Assembly: GCA_964017045.1 (NCBI GenBank)
Contig: OZ024794.1
Span: 5,430,329-5,494,328 of the forward strand
Direction: 5' to 3'
Source of the DNA: Omphiscola glabra
Taxonomy: Eukaryota > Mollusca > Gastropoda > Lymnaeidae
DNA: 64,000 bases
Below, one piece after another: positions 35,781 to 46,000 of the stretch. A program made the translations under genes and the position numbers. Positions within the stretch are counted from its first letter, which is position 1, and every line of letters begins with the position of its first letter. The notes below the pieces were generated by a model. The model worked only from the letters and a program-made list of their open reading frames with translations, was not told the origin of the DNA and did not search any database.

Positions 35781-35905
35781 GCCGTAATAATTTATGAAAA
35801 ACTGGTGCGGGCCATAAGAAAATAGGACAATGGGGAAAGCTATTAAAGAATATTTCATTACTTCGAGGAGCGAAAACTGGGAGTTGGCGGGCCAGATGCG
35901 GAAAG
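35778..35905. repeat. Dispersed repeat, copy 2 (hAT-end-like)
   Basis: Contains CATAAGAAAATAGGACAAT, GCTATTAAAGAATATTTCAT and TGGGAGTTGGCGGGCCAGAT, in the same order as copies at 17752 and 52532. It ends where segmental-duplication arm A begins. Confidence 0.75.
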
Positions 35906-36599
35906 GGGTTTTAAAAATTTGTGACGTCACTTTTTTTTTAAAAATCGAAAATGTTCTAATTTTTAATTTTTTTTATTTAATTAATTTTAAAAAACATTAA
36001 TTTGAGGTCGAAATTTTTTCAGGAATTATAATTAATATGAACTCAGTCGCTCACACCTTTTGCGCATATCGAAAAATGACGCAAAAACTATTGTGGCCAA
36101 TTTACATTCGGCTTGTGGATGACTTCGTTGTTTCGCGTCATATTTTTCTAATAATACTACATCTTAATCCATTATGGGAAAATGTTAAAAAAATTAAATA
36201 ATATCTTAGTTTATTTATGAACATGTTATGTATGTTTTGATTTTATTACGTGTGACGTGACATCGGGGGTGGGGGTGTAAAGAACTTGTGACGCTTCGTG
36301 ACTGGGGGGAAGGGGGTCTAGAATGGTCATTTTTTTGCGTGACGTAATTTACGAACGACTCCTTATTTGAGAAACACGAAGTTGATCTCACGATCCAGGC
36401 TTTTCTCATGGCCTAACATGTGTTTCATCCCCCCTATGCAATCTCAGGAACACATCTAACAAAACACTTTTTTGTAAAATCATCAATCATTTATCATACC
36501 GACTCATGACACACTACATTCAATTACTAAGATATGTAAAGAGAGAAGATTTGATCGCAAAGAGAATTTATGTATACAATCGTTTCTCTTTCACATCTT

Positions 36600-36695
36600 C
36601 TAGGCCCCTATTGATATGATACAAGAAACCTATTGATATGATACACGGAACCTATTGATATGATACAAGGAACCTATAGATATGATACAAGTCAC
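36600..36695. repeat. ~22-bp tandem repeat, 4 copies (expanded in arm B)
   Basis: Units with CCTATTGATATGATACAAGG. The orthologous place in arm B (57775-58160) has about 16 copies. Confidence 0.9.
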
Positions 36696-37026
36696 CTTTT
36701 AATATTTTAATTAATGACAAACACACCATCTCTTAGTCGCACTTTCAACTACTTTTAAATATTTTCTTGGCAGATATCCTCAATACAAATTACTACTTTC
36801 GACCCTTGGTCCAGACTCGTCCAGTTGCTAACATCAATTGAACTGTTCGCATTACCTCCCTTACCCCCAACCCCTCCCCCATATACTTTTGTTAAACATA
36901 TAAAAATAAAGGCTTAAACACTTGGGATAGGATGCACCTGTGTTGGGATAATTACAACTATATTATATTTCAAAAAATGTTTGGGCAAATATGAACACAG
37001 AAAAGAATAGCACGCATGGAATAATA

Positions 37027-37032
37027 TTTATT
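37027..37032 (-). terminator. Poly(A) signal AATAAA for the arm-A prokineticin-like gene
   Basis: AATAAA on the minus strand 82 nt past the stop codon; conserved in arm B at 61229-61234. Confidence 0.7.
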
Positions 37033-37113
37033 TAATACATGTCACACAAATACACAACTCAGAATTGACATGTTGACTGCATTCTTAATATTATAGAACA
37101 TCTAGTGTACTTG

Positions 37114-39277
37114 CTATCCAAAGGAACAAATTCCCATCTTTCCGTAGGTGGGGCTCTCCTTGCCAATGGGCGCACAGAAGTAGCCAGTCTCACACGGGCA
37201 AAGGTCAAACTTGGTGACCATGTTCTCAGGCTTAGTCCAGGCATAGGGCTGTTTTGTGTAGCAGTAGTCCGCCACGTCCCCCATGCGTCGGCACAATCCT
37301 TCTTTGGTGTTAGGGTCCTGCACGCAACATTCAATGTTGGAGCAGTCAGAGCCAACACTACAACTGTTGGACATGACGCAGTTGACATGAACCTGGGGGG
37401 GGAGACATTATGGCAAGTTAGGATTCAAGATAAGAGCTATATTTAGATTTATGATTGTTACGGTCACAATCATTAAACTTTACGTCAACTGGACAGGTGG
37501 GGGGGGGGGGCTGTGTTTGGAGAAGAGGTTGGCAAGCGGGGCAGCCTTATTTCCCCAAAGTTGAAAGTATCAAACCCACACTTTGAAGAGACTCGTTTCC
37601 TTAATGGTGACAGTCTATCTCCACATAGGCCACACATAAAGAGGGCACCTAGTTGCAATAGCCTAACTATGGATTATATATAATTTAAGATCAGTAATGG
37701 ACGTGATGACGCAAGTAGCAGCGCTACAGAAGATGTTTTTAGCATATTGAGTTTCTCATATATATATTGCTTATGGGGCGTCCTGCTTCCTCTTCAAAAC
37801 CGCCCCCCTTAAACTCATATTTTATATAAACAGCACTGAGTCAAAATTAAAGGCAGTCACGTAGCGAGCATCATGCGTGACGTCAGAAGTCTGGCCAATA
37901 TGTTGATTTTTTTCTCTTTAAAAATTTTTTTTAAATTTTATTAAATGTCACTGTTTTTTCCCATCTTTGTTTTGGGTCTTCACCCCTCACAGAACTGGGT
38001 CATGGACTATCGAAAATGTGTGCGCATGTGAGTCTGTTCTCTAGCCTGGCACAGGAACGTATTGCTATTTTCGTTATACAGACTGTTGTTACGTCTTTGT
38101 TATTAAATGAGCGACGGGGTCTTCTCCGTCAAAGGGTTTTTGTTCAATGTCATCTCGATTCCGCAATCCGGCAACTGCCTGTTCCTATCAGAGGGTTATT
38201 TCTTGAAACAAACGGTTGACGAAGGCAATGCACTCTCACGACGACACAGGGCGGTAGATCTCGTTGCATATTATAGAAAAGGAACAGTTAACTCTTTTTT
38301 GCAACACTTGGACCTAGAGGGTATTTTCTCAAAATACCCGCACCCAATGTAAAAAGCTGCACCCGGTTAAGCCCTATACTGTTTATATAACGAACTACAG
38401 AGTACATTTTTGGCTCATTATTTATTTTCCCAGGTTTGCTTTTAAATTAAAAAATGTTTGCCGAGCTACATGATCCCGAATAGGATCGCCCACCAGAATG
38501 ATCTCATTATGATTGGTGACGCCAATCACCCGTCTATTTTGTCTGTAATCGAATACACCCTTACTGCTGGTAATGAGCTTTCGGGGGTTAATAACCCAAA
38601 AAACCGAGTCGTGGAGTCGTAGAATATTCTTGAATAGGACTCCGCCATCGGCGTTGAATCTTTAAAGATAATGCTGTCAGGGTCGGGTGCGGTAGAGGCG
38701 CTGTAAACACTTACCACCTTGACCTATGACGTGTGCTGGTCTCCACGTCACAGGAATACCCTGTGCTCTGTATTTAAAGATGTCCGTTAACTAAGTATAA
38801 GCGTGTTTGGACTGCGATAAAGCTTTAAAGTAGATTAATGAGACACAAACAAATTGTGTAAATAAAACAATATACGTTCAACTTTGATAATAAACGCGCA
38901 GAATACAAATGTAAATGTTTAATGATGAAGACATTCGCCGAAACGTCCACATTTTTGTTCTGTGTTATTTCTACATAAGCTGAATTTATATTGTTTAATT
39001 TAAAAAATATATTGTGTCTAATTAATCTAAAGATATCCGTAATATTTCAAACTTTAAGGTATTCATTTTTTGGTTTATATTCGCATTCTTTGCAGAACAA
39101 AATCTTCATATTTTTTTTTTATTATGTTACATGGAAATAGATATTCGCATTCTTTGTTTTTTCTTTTTTTTTTCAAAAAAGAAATACGACAAAAGTCTTA
39201 AAAGTATACCTAACATATTTTCCTTAAAAAATACTCACTATCGCAATGAATGCAGCTGCTATTGTGAAGTACTCCAT
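37114..39277 (-). CDS. Secreted prokineticin/AVIT-fold cysteine-rich protein, copy A (two exons)
   Basis: Minus strand: exon 1 is 39239-39277 and exon 2 is 37114-37392, together 105 residues. Exon 1 encodes MEYFTIAAAFIAI and ends at a canonical donor, GTGAGT. Exon 2 follows a C-rich tract and AG (37394-37393) in phase 0 and opens VHVNCVMSNSC, so exon 1 plus these residues form the signal peptide. The mature region has ten cysteines spaced C-x5-C-x4-CC-x10-C-x9-C-x20-C-x-C-x5-C-x15-C, which matches the prokineticin/MIT1 (AVIT, colipase-fold) pattern closely; only the later loops are longer. The N-terminal AVIT sequence of vertebrate prokineticins is absent. Family members are secreted signalling proteins (astakines in arthropods) or venom components; the role here is unknown. 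The intron is 1.84 kb. The fold is inferred from cysteine spacing. Confidence 0.78.
38107..38352 (+). pseudogene. OTU-like protease fragment in the prokineticin-like intron, arm A
   Basis: An 81-codon plus-strand frame, antisense to the host gene, contains ISIPQSGNCLFLSEGYFLKQ followed by SRRHRAVDLVAYYR. GNCLF followed by an R-rich helix resembles the catalytic-Cys block of OTU-domain cysteine proteases, often carried by large mobile elements. The catalytic His region is not seen. In arm B the same stretch (62600-62850) reads SCKCLFLS and is frameshifted. It is probably an old mobile-element fragment. Confidence 0.35.
38430..38702. other. ~270-bp segment present only in arm A
   Basis: Arm B passes directly from TTTATTTTCCCGGGTAA to CATTTACCACCTTGACC. 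Arm A carries about 270 extra bp between these points. One forward frame reads RIAHQNDLIMIGDANHPSIL before stops, so it may be coding debris of the same origin as the OTU-like segment. Whether it is an insertion in A or a deletion in B cannot be told here. Confidence 0.6.
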
Positions 39278-39624
39278 TGTTTGAAGCAACATTTGTCAGC
39301 AAATTGCGTCTAGAAATGATCAGGGCGCTGTGTTAATAAACTCTGACGTCTGTACCGAAGTGTTGTATTTGGTTGCTTCCCTTGTGTCTGACTACTAACA
39401 CCTGATGACTCTTATTGTTAGTTGTTTACTTCGGGGATTTTATTTAGATCCTGGCTGGCTAATTTTTTTCTTATTGCCTCGCAATTTAATTGCGCTTGAT
39501 CGATAAGCTAATACTTTGTGACTAGAAATTCTTAATGTCTCGGAAGGTGAACAGGATGCTAACCAATCACGTGATCAGAACGGATTATTGGCAACAAGAT
39601 GAAAAATATTATTGTTAATATATT

Positions 39625-39842
39625 AAGATCCACGAGCTCTGCTCTATTTTAAGATCCACGAGCTCTGCTCTATTTTAATATCCACGAGCTCTGCTCTATT
39701 TTAAGATCCACGAGCTCTGCTCTATTTTAAGATCCACAAGCTCTGCTCTATTTCAAGATCCACGAGCTCTGCTCTATTTTAAGATCCACGAGCTCTGCTC
39801 TATTTTAAGATCCACGAGCTCTGCTCTATTTTAAGATCCAAT
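39625..39842. repeat. 26-bp minisatellite, about 8 copies
   Basis: The unit is TTAAGATCCACGAGCTCTGC plus TCTATT. It begins exactly where homology to arm B ends and is absent there. Confidence 0.95.
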
Positions 39843-40148
39843 CAACTCAGAATTCCATTCTCTCTGTCGCACATCACCCACCATGTATTTCTTTTCTTTC
39901 CAATAATTGTCTGTATGAAAAGGGCAATTTTCGAGACAATTTGCCGAGGCGATTTCATCGGGATCTTTTTCTATAGGGGGCTATTTGTCGCGAGGTCATC
40001 ATGCATCGGGGGAAATTTTGTCTGGGCCGATTTTTTCTAATCTGTTTTGTCGAGGACAAACGTTATTTTTTTTCCGTTCTGTTATTTAAAAATCAAAGTG
40101 CGATTGGCGGTTGTATGGCTGCGGGATGAAAGGGGTCTTGTCCAAACA
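39843..40148. other. Spacer before the LTR retrotransposon; nothing recognised
   Basis: Unique sequence with several GTCGAGG/CCGAGGC-like motifs. No gene seen. Confidence 0.5.
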
Positions 40149-40153
40149 GGTGG
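40149..40153. repeat. Target-site duplication GGTGG, left copy
   Basis: GGTGG directly precedes the 5' LTR and is repeated directly after the 3' LTR (47437-47441). A 5-bp duplication fits Ty3-type integration. Confidence 0.9.
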
Positions 40154-40469
40154 TGTCAAGTATGGGAGTGCAGTAGTTATTGTTGTGTTTGAATGCATGT
40201 TTATTACGCACGGTGTGTGAAAGAGTTATTATTAGCTATTGAACGCGCTTGTTTGAATGACGTAATTAGATGTGTATGGTGACGTAAGTGGTAGTCGTGC
40301 GAGAGGAATGTTGTGGAACCTTAGGGAAGAGAGCTGAGTGCCTTGTGTTTCCTGATAATTAAAGTTATATATAGTTATGAAAAGGACTTGAGTTGTTATT
40401 GTTACTAATGATGGAATTATTGGAAGAACTTGATTGAATGATCCAATCCTGAGGACATAGAAGTTGACA
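40154..40469 (+). repeat. 5' LTR, 316 bp
   Basis: TGTCAAGTATGGG...AGTTGACA. Compared with the 3' LTR there are 4 mismatches, all within the first ~35 nt (40169-40190); the remaining ~280 nt are identical by eye. A TTATATATAG stretch in the right half could be the core promoter. Confidence 0.95.
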
Positions 40470-40470
40470 T

Positions 40471-40491
40471 TGGGGGCTACTCGTCCGGGAT
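40471..40491 (+). promoter_or_regulatory. Primer-binding site, tRNA-Pro-like with a 3-nt interruption
   Basis: One nucleotide after the LTR, the sequence reads TGGGGGCT, then ACT, then CGTCCGGGAT. Without ACT it equals the 18-nt tRNA-Pro-complementary site well known from murine leukaemia virus. The extra three bases would bulge in the primer duplex, unless the host tRNA differs. Confidence 0.7.
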
Positions 40492-41840
40492 TGGAAAACA
40501 TCAATTTCTTACTTGAGGTAAAGTCCAAGAACTTTCTTATACTTTTGTGAAGTTACAAGTATCGTCGCTGTCCCGTGTTTCAAGGTCGGAGCTCTGATGC
40601 CACCGTGTATCAAGTGTGTATGAGTTGCATACACCAGTGACTCCATTAACTACCTACGTCCTGTATCAGGCTAGTTATGTTGACTGCGCCTGGCCGTTAT
40701 TCAAGTTAACTACGTCCTGCCCTGTATGAAGTTACGAAGGTCGTGTCCAGTTACAGTGAAATAACAATGTCCTGCCCTGTATGAAGTTACGAAGGTCGTG
40801 TCCGGCTCCAGTGAAATAACTACGCCTCGCCCTGAAGTTACCAGTGTCGTCGCCCGAACAAGCTGTGTGTCGTCGCCCGAGCAAGCTGTGTGTCGCCGTC
40901 TGAACAAGCTGTGTGTCGTCGCCCGAACAAGCTGTGTGTCGTCGCCCGAACAAGCTGTGTGTCGCCGTCTGAACAGTCTTTGTGTCGCATGTCCGAACTC
41001 ATCTGAGTCTGTTAAGTAAAATCCTCGTCCGAACTCATCCGAGGTGTGAAGTATTCTGACCCATCCGTCCGAAGCTGTGTGGGGTGCTCGTCGGAAGCTG
41101 TGTCTCCTGTCCCAACCAAAGCACCTGTCGGATGCTATGAGCCGCTGATCGGTGTATTCTTCTGAGCTTTACACCGCCCTTTGCTGTTACCACCGCTGAC
41201 ACACCCCGCTGTTGCTGTAGACCGCAGTGGTTATTGACCGTCGTTGCAGTGCTGTATTAAGCTGCATATGAACTGTCTGTCGGTGAGTGCCTACATCGTG
41301 TCCAGTGTCCAGTGAGCTGTCGATGTCCCGTGGCCCTGTCCGGTCACCCAGTTGATCAACGTCCTGTATCATCGAGCCATTGACGTCCTATCCTGCATCA
41401 CGCTGCCTATGCACCCATCCTGCATTGGGTAGTCACCCACGAACTGTCCAGTGTCGGCGATTCGCCTACATCCTGTCCAGTGAGCTGTCGATGTCCCGTG
41501 GCCTGTCCTGGTCATCCACAACCTATGACTGTGTCTCGTGAATTGCCATCCAGTAACATTGAAGTTCGTGAGAGAGCCATTGACACTTAACCTAAGAACA
41601 ATTGACACTTAATTAAGTCCAAGTGTGTTGTTTTTAAATAGTTTCATTCCAGTAGGACATTCCACACCCCAGGCAAGTTATTAACTTTTATTATTTTTCT
41701 TAATATATTTGTATATATATTTGATTGATTTTACCCTTGTAAAAAGTTAGTGTGTACTAAGAGTTTATTGATAGTTACCGAGGTTGGTCCTATCAAATAA
41801 TATCAAATAATATCAAATAATATCAAATAATATCAAATAA
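40492..41840 (+). other. Retrotransposon 5' leader with internal repeats
   Basis: About 1.35 kb without a credible gene. It holds a duplicated ~60-bp block (TGAAGTTACGAAGGTCGTGT near 40729 and 40782), six ~23-bp units around GTCGCCCGAACAAGCTGTGT (40850-40980), and five TATCAAATAA units just before the gag ATG (41798-41838). It is likely the packaging/leader region. Confidence 0.75.
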
Positions 41841-43040
41841 ATGGAAATGGAAACTAGAAGCAAAGCAAAGAAAATAAGCACAGATGAAAAAATCGCATCT
41901 ATTAGGAAAACAGGGGAATTACTCTCCTATACGGGAGAGAAGCTAGAGGAGTATGTAAGAGTAAAGTATGAAGAACAGGTACGGGAAGAGAAAGAGGAAG
42001 AACTTAGAGCTAGAGAAGAAGAACGTATGGATAGACAGAGATAGGAAGAACGTATAGAAAGAGATAGACAGAGAGAAGAAGAACGTATGGATAGACAGAG
42101 AGAGGAAGAACGTATAGAAAGAGATAAACAGAGTCAGAGACAATACGAACTAGATAAACTTGAACTTGAAATTAGACTTGCTGAAATGAATAAAAAACCA
42201 GAAGTTGTGCAGTTGAATAATAGCGAGACGAGAACAAACAAAAATTATCACTTACTCAAAAGTCTACCGAAGTATGACAACAATCACGAACTGGATGAGT
42301 ACATTGTTAATTTTGAACATATAGCCACTCAAAATAATGTGCCTAAAGATGAGTGGATCACCGAGCTACAGGTTAGGTTGACCGGGGAGCTACAATCTTT
42401 CCTTATGACGGAGGACGTGAGACAGAAACTGTCGGAATACGACACCGTTAAATTATTACTACTAAAACATGCGGGGTACCATGGGGAAAAATATAGAGAT
42501 AAATGGAATAGCTTGACACCAGAAAACGACAATTTTAGAGCTTTCCACTCCAATCTAGTTAGAAGTTTAGATAACTGAGTGGCCAGTTCCAATACAGAGA
42601 AAACATTTGAAGGACTTAAGGACTTGTTGTGTCGCAATAAGTTATTACTAAATATGAACAGTGATCCAGTTAAAAGTGTCTTGGTACTTAATGCAAAAAA
42701 ATGTGAGGACGTGTTGTCACAAATTGATAATATTAAGTCGTCTGGACAAGTAAGGTTAACAAGAAAAGTTAACACACTACCTTTAGTAGCAGGAGGGGCC
42801 GAAAAATGGGGAGATCAATGGGTTAAATTGAGAAGTCGATCTACGGATGGTGGAGTAATTGGCCCTTGTTTCTATTGCGGACAGGTTGGACACCGAAAGG
42901 CCAACTGCCGTCAGTGGTATGATAGGGGAACAACACAGTCAAGACCTGGAGATAACCGGGGCAGACAAATCTACAGATATACCAGTCAGACTGGATATAA
43001 TGTAAATAAATATCAAATTCCCAGACACGAGACAAAGTGA
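41841..43040 (+). pseudogene. gag: gag of the Gmr1-type element, two internal nonsense codons
   Basis: A single frame from ATG 41841 to TGA 43038-43040 (400 codons), broken by TAG at 42042-42044 and TGA at 42576-42578. Domains in order: a highly charged Arg/Glu-rich, probably coiled-coil N-terminus with internal tandem repeats (EERMDRQREEERIERD, 41995-42135); a capsid-like region from LLKSLPKYDNNHELDEYIVN (about 42250) to EYDTVKLLLLKHAGYHGEKY (to about 42500), whose pattern recalls the SCAN fold, believed to derive from Gmr1-like capsids; then a zinc knuckle CFYCGQVGHRKANC (CCHC, 42867-42908) and a basic tail. The first stop sits in a repeated GACAGAGAxAG segment where sister repeats read GAG. 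Gag assembles the particle and packages RNA; this copy should give only truncated product. Confidence 0.88.
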
Positions 43041-43046
43041 CTAGGA
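43038..43046 (+). promoter_or_regulatory. In-frame gag-pol stop in readthrough context TGA-CTA-G
   Basis: gag ends AAG TGA and the same frame continues CTA GGA ACA with no further stop until the end of pol at 46385. UGA followed by CUAG is the best-known leaky stop context in animal and viral mRNAs. This suggests pol is made as a Gag-Pol fusion by termination suppression rather than by frameshifting. Confidence 0.65.
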
Positions 43047-46000
43047 ACAAAATACAACCGAGTAGCTAAAACATACAGTTCTAAGAGGTGGGGAAGGAAG
43101 GTTCATGTAGGCCCGTTTATGTGCGAAATGCAATTTGTTGGTAGTGTGGATGAGATACTTAGAAAGTCAACAGGAAAATTAAAAATTGAAGAATGTTTTT
43201 TATTTGGGAGGGAGGTATCTCTACTTCGTGACACGGGTTGTACACTAGTGGGTTGCAGAAAGAGTTTGGTATCGGGAAATTCAATAACTGACATGACGTA
43301 TCAAATTAAACTTATTGATGGGACGATAAAGACGTATCAAACAGCTTATATTGATATTGACACCCCTTATGTGAGCGGAAGGTTTTTGGCCGCTCTTTTT
43401 GATGACCCAGTTACGGATATTATATTAGGAAATATTATGGAAGAAGATAATAGATCATCAGGCCACCACGGTAATGTAGTTACCAGGGCACAAGCTAAAA
43501 AAGATTTAGCAGGTGATATGCCCATGAAAAATATAATTAAGACGATTCCCACAATATTAAAGGACATAAATTTATCACATGATCAAGCCAGTGATGAAGG
43601 GTTAACCAAATACTGGAAAAAAGCGGAAAGTAATTGTGTCGAGCACACCAAACAGGGACAAATCACTTACGAGATAAGGGAAAAAATTTTATACCGAGTA
43701 TTTACCTATAACGTTGGTGGTGTGATTGAGAAGAAATTAGTTGTACCTGCATCATACCGCAGGATGGTCTTGGACACAGCTCATGCTTCAGCATTAGCGG
43801 GCCACATGTCTGTTAGGAGGACCAAATACAGATTTTTTTCCGAGTATTTCTGGCCAAGTATGAGCAAGGACATTGTAAATTACGTGAAATCATGCTCTAT
43901 CTGTCAAAAAGCACGTCCGCCAGGACAAGTTAAACCCATAGAGTTAGGTCAGATGGAGGTGATTGGGTTACCGTTTCAAAAGGTTGCTATTGACATTGTG
44001 GGACCCCTACAGATAAGTGCACATAAGAACAGGTATATTCTTACATTGATTGATATGGCCACTCGTTGGCCAGAAGCCATTCCCTTGAAAAATATAACAA
44101 CAGAAGATATTTATGAGGCACTGTTGGCAATATTCTCTAGAATGGGGTTCCCAGAAGTTATACTATCAGACAATGGTCCACAATTTTCCTCAGATCTGTA
44201 CGAAAAAGTATGTTCACTTTTTAATATAAAGATTAATCATTCATCAATATATCACCCACAGTCGAATGGAATGGTGGAAAGATTGAATGGAATGGTGGAA
44301 AGATTGAATGGAATGGTGGAAAGATTGAATGGCACTTTAAAGGGAATGTTAAGAAAAGTTGCTAATGAAGAACCAGACAACTGGGATAGATTTTTACCAG
44401 CAATTCTATTCGCATATCGGGAAGTCCCAAATGAGACTACGTTAATTTCACCGTGTGAACTTATCTTCGGTAGGAAGATTAGGGGGCCGATGTCAATATT
44501 GAAAAAACTACTTACAAAGGAAGAAATGTCAGAAGAGAATAAAACTGTATATGAGTATATAACTGACTTAAGAAACAGATTAAAAACAGGGTTAGAAGAA
44601 ACACAATCTAACACGAGAATAAAAACGGTCACAAATAAGAAATATTATGACCGCAATACAGTTGTTAAGGATATTCAAGTGGGTGATCAAGTATTGGTGA
44701 TGAAACCAAAAAAAGGAAATAAACTAACATTATTCTCGGAAGGTCCATTCAAAGTAACAAAGAAGTTGTCTAAATATAATATCGAAATACAAAAAGGACA
44801 GTGTCGTAAAGTCTATCACTTAAATAGAGTCACGAAATATTTTGACAGGAATAACTGTACAGATACAAACAATAACAAAGATAACATAATGCATGGTACA
44901 ATCGCAACCGTTATAACAGAAGAGGTAACTGAGGACACAATCAGCAATGGTGATAATATGAATATACCTGTCATTAACAAAAGTGATAACACAGTGATTG
45001 ATATTAATACAGAATTAAGTGCTACACAGAAAGCCGAAGTAGATGAAATATTACACGAGTTTAAGGACATAATTTCAGATATTCCGGGAAAGACGTCCGC
45101 CGGAATTCATAAAATAGAATTATTGGATAGCAAACCAATAACACTAAAGCCGTACACCGTACCACTACATATGGTAGAGAGTTTAAAGGAGGAAATTAAT
45201 ACAATGTTAAACCTTGGAATAATAGAAGAATCCAATTCACCGTATTCATCTCCTCTGGTGTTAATTAAAAAAAAAGACGGCTCTATTCGGACATGCGTAG
45301 ATTATAGAAAGCTTAACGCTATTACGAAGACAATAGCTGAAGTTATGCCAAATCAGGATATAATTTTAGCTCAGTTGTATAAAGCAAAATATTTCACCAA
45401 GTTGGACCTAACGAAGGGATACTGGCAGATTCCCCTGGATAGTAAAAGCAAAGAGTACACAGCTTTTCAAGGCCCTGAGGGGCTATATCAATATAACTAT
45501 ATGCCATTTGGGCTAGCAACCGCCCCTGCAACATTCAACAAAATAGTTAGGAAACTATTCACAAATGTGAAACATGTAGTTACATATTTCGATGATATCT
45601 GTATCTATACAGATGACTGGGAAACACACTTAAATGTGACCAGACGTGTTTTTGAAATTCTTAAAAAAGCGGGTTTTACCGTTAAACCTTCCAAGTTAGA
45701 GATTGGAAAACAATCTATTGAGTTCCTGGGGCACACGGTGGGTGCAGGTTTACTGAAACCCGATAGTAACAATGTAAACAAAGTGTTAAGAATAGATCCA
45801 CCTAGAAATAAGAAACAAGTAAGAGGATTAGTTGGTCTAATCTCATATTACAACAAATTCATTCCCAATTTTTCAACACTAACAGCACCGTTGACTGACC
45901 TCACCAAGAAAGGTAGACCTAACAATATTAGTTGGACAGAGGAATGCCAACAGGCCTTAGAAGCGATACAAAAACACTTAACTAATAATCCCATATTAGT

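Larger units (their letters stand above)
35898..39622. repeat. Segmental duplication, arm A
   Basis: Colinear and in direct orientation with 57060-58480 plus 61140-63846. Matching blocks include the GACGTCACTTTT start, ACTCAGTCGCTCACACC, the TGATATGATACAAGG array, both prokineticin-like exons, the OTU-like segment, and the GATGCTAACCAATCACGTG end. Arm A has about 270 bp (38430-38700) absent from arm B. Arm B has an insertion of ~2.4-2.7 kb (about 58770-61140) and expanded arrays. The offset between arms is about 24.2 kb at the gene. Confidence 0.92.

Noticed and set aside
34878..35930. 350-codon minus-strand frame with MLSCAGPPY repeats
   Set aside because: Translation of a 27-bp minisatellite; two frames are open simultaneously and variation is not codon-structured.
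37105..37446. Forward 113-codon frame opposite the prokineticin-like exon
   Set aside because: Antisense shadow of a GC-rich coding exon with verified splice sites on the minus strand.
38912..38956. Possible hammerhead ribozyme (TGATGAAG...CCGAAACGTC with AAATGT/ACATTT as stem I), also in arm B near 63152-63196
   Set aside because: The invariant C before TGATGA is A, stem II (GAC/GCC) has a mismatch, and stem III has no loop. The motif resembles the conserved ends of some retroelements, but a functional ribozyme is not supported.
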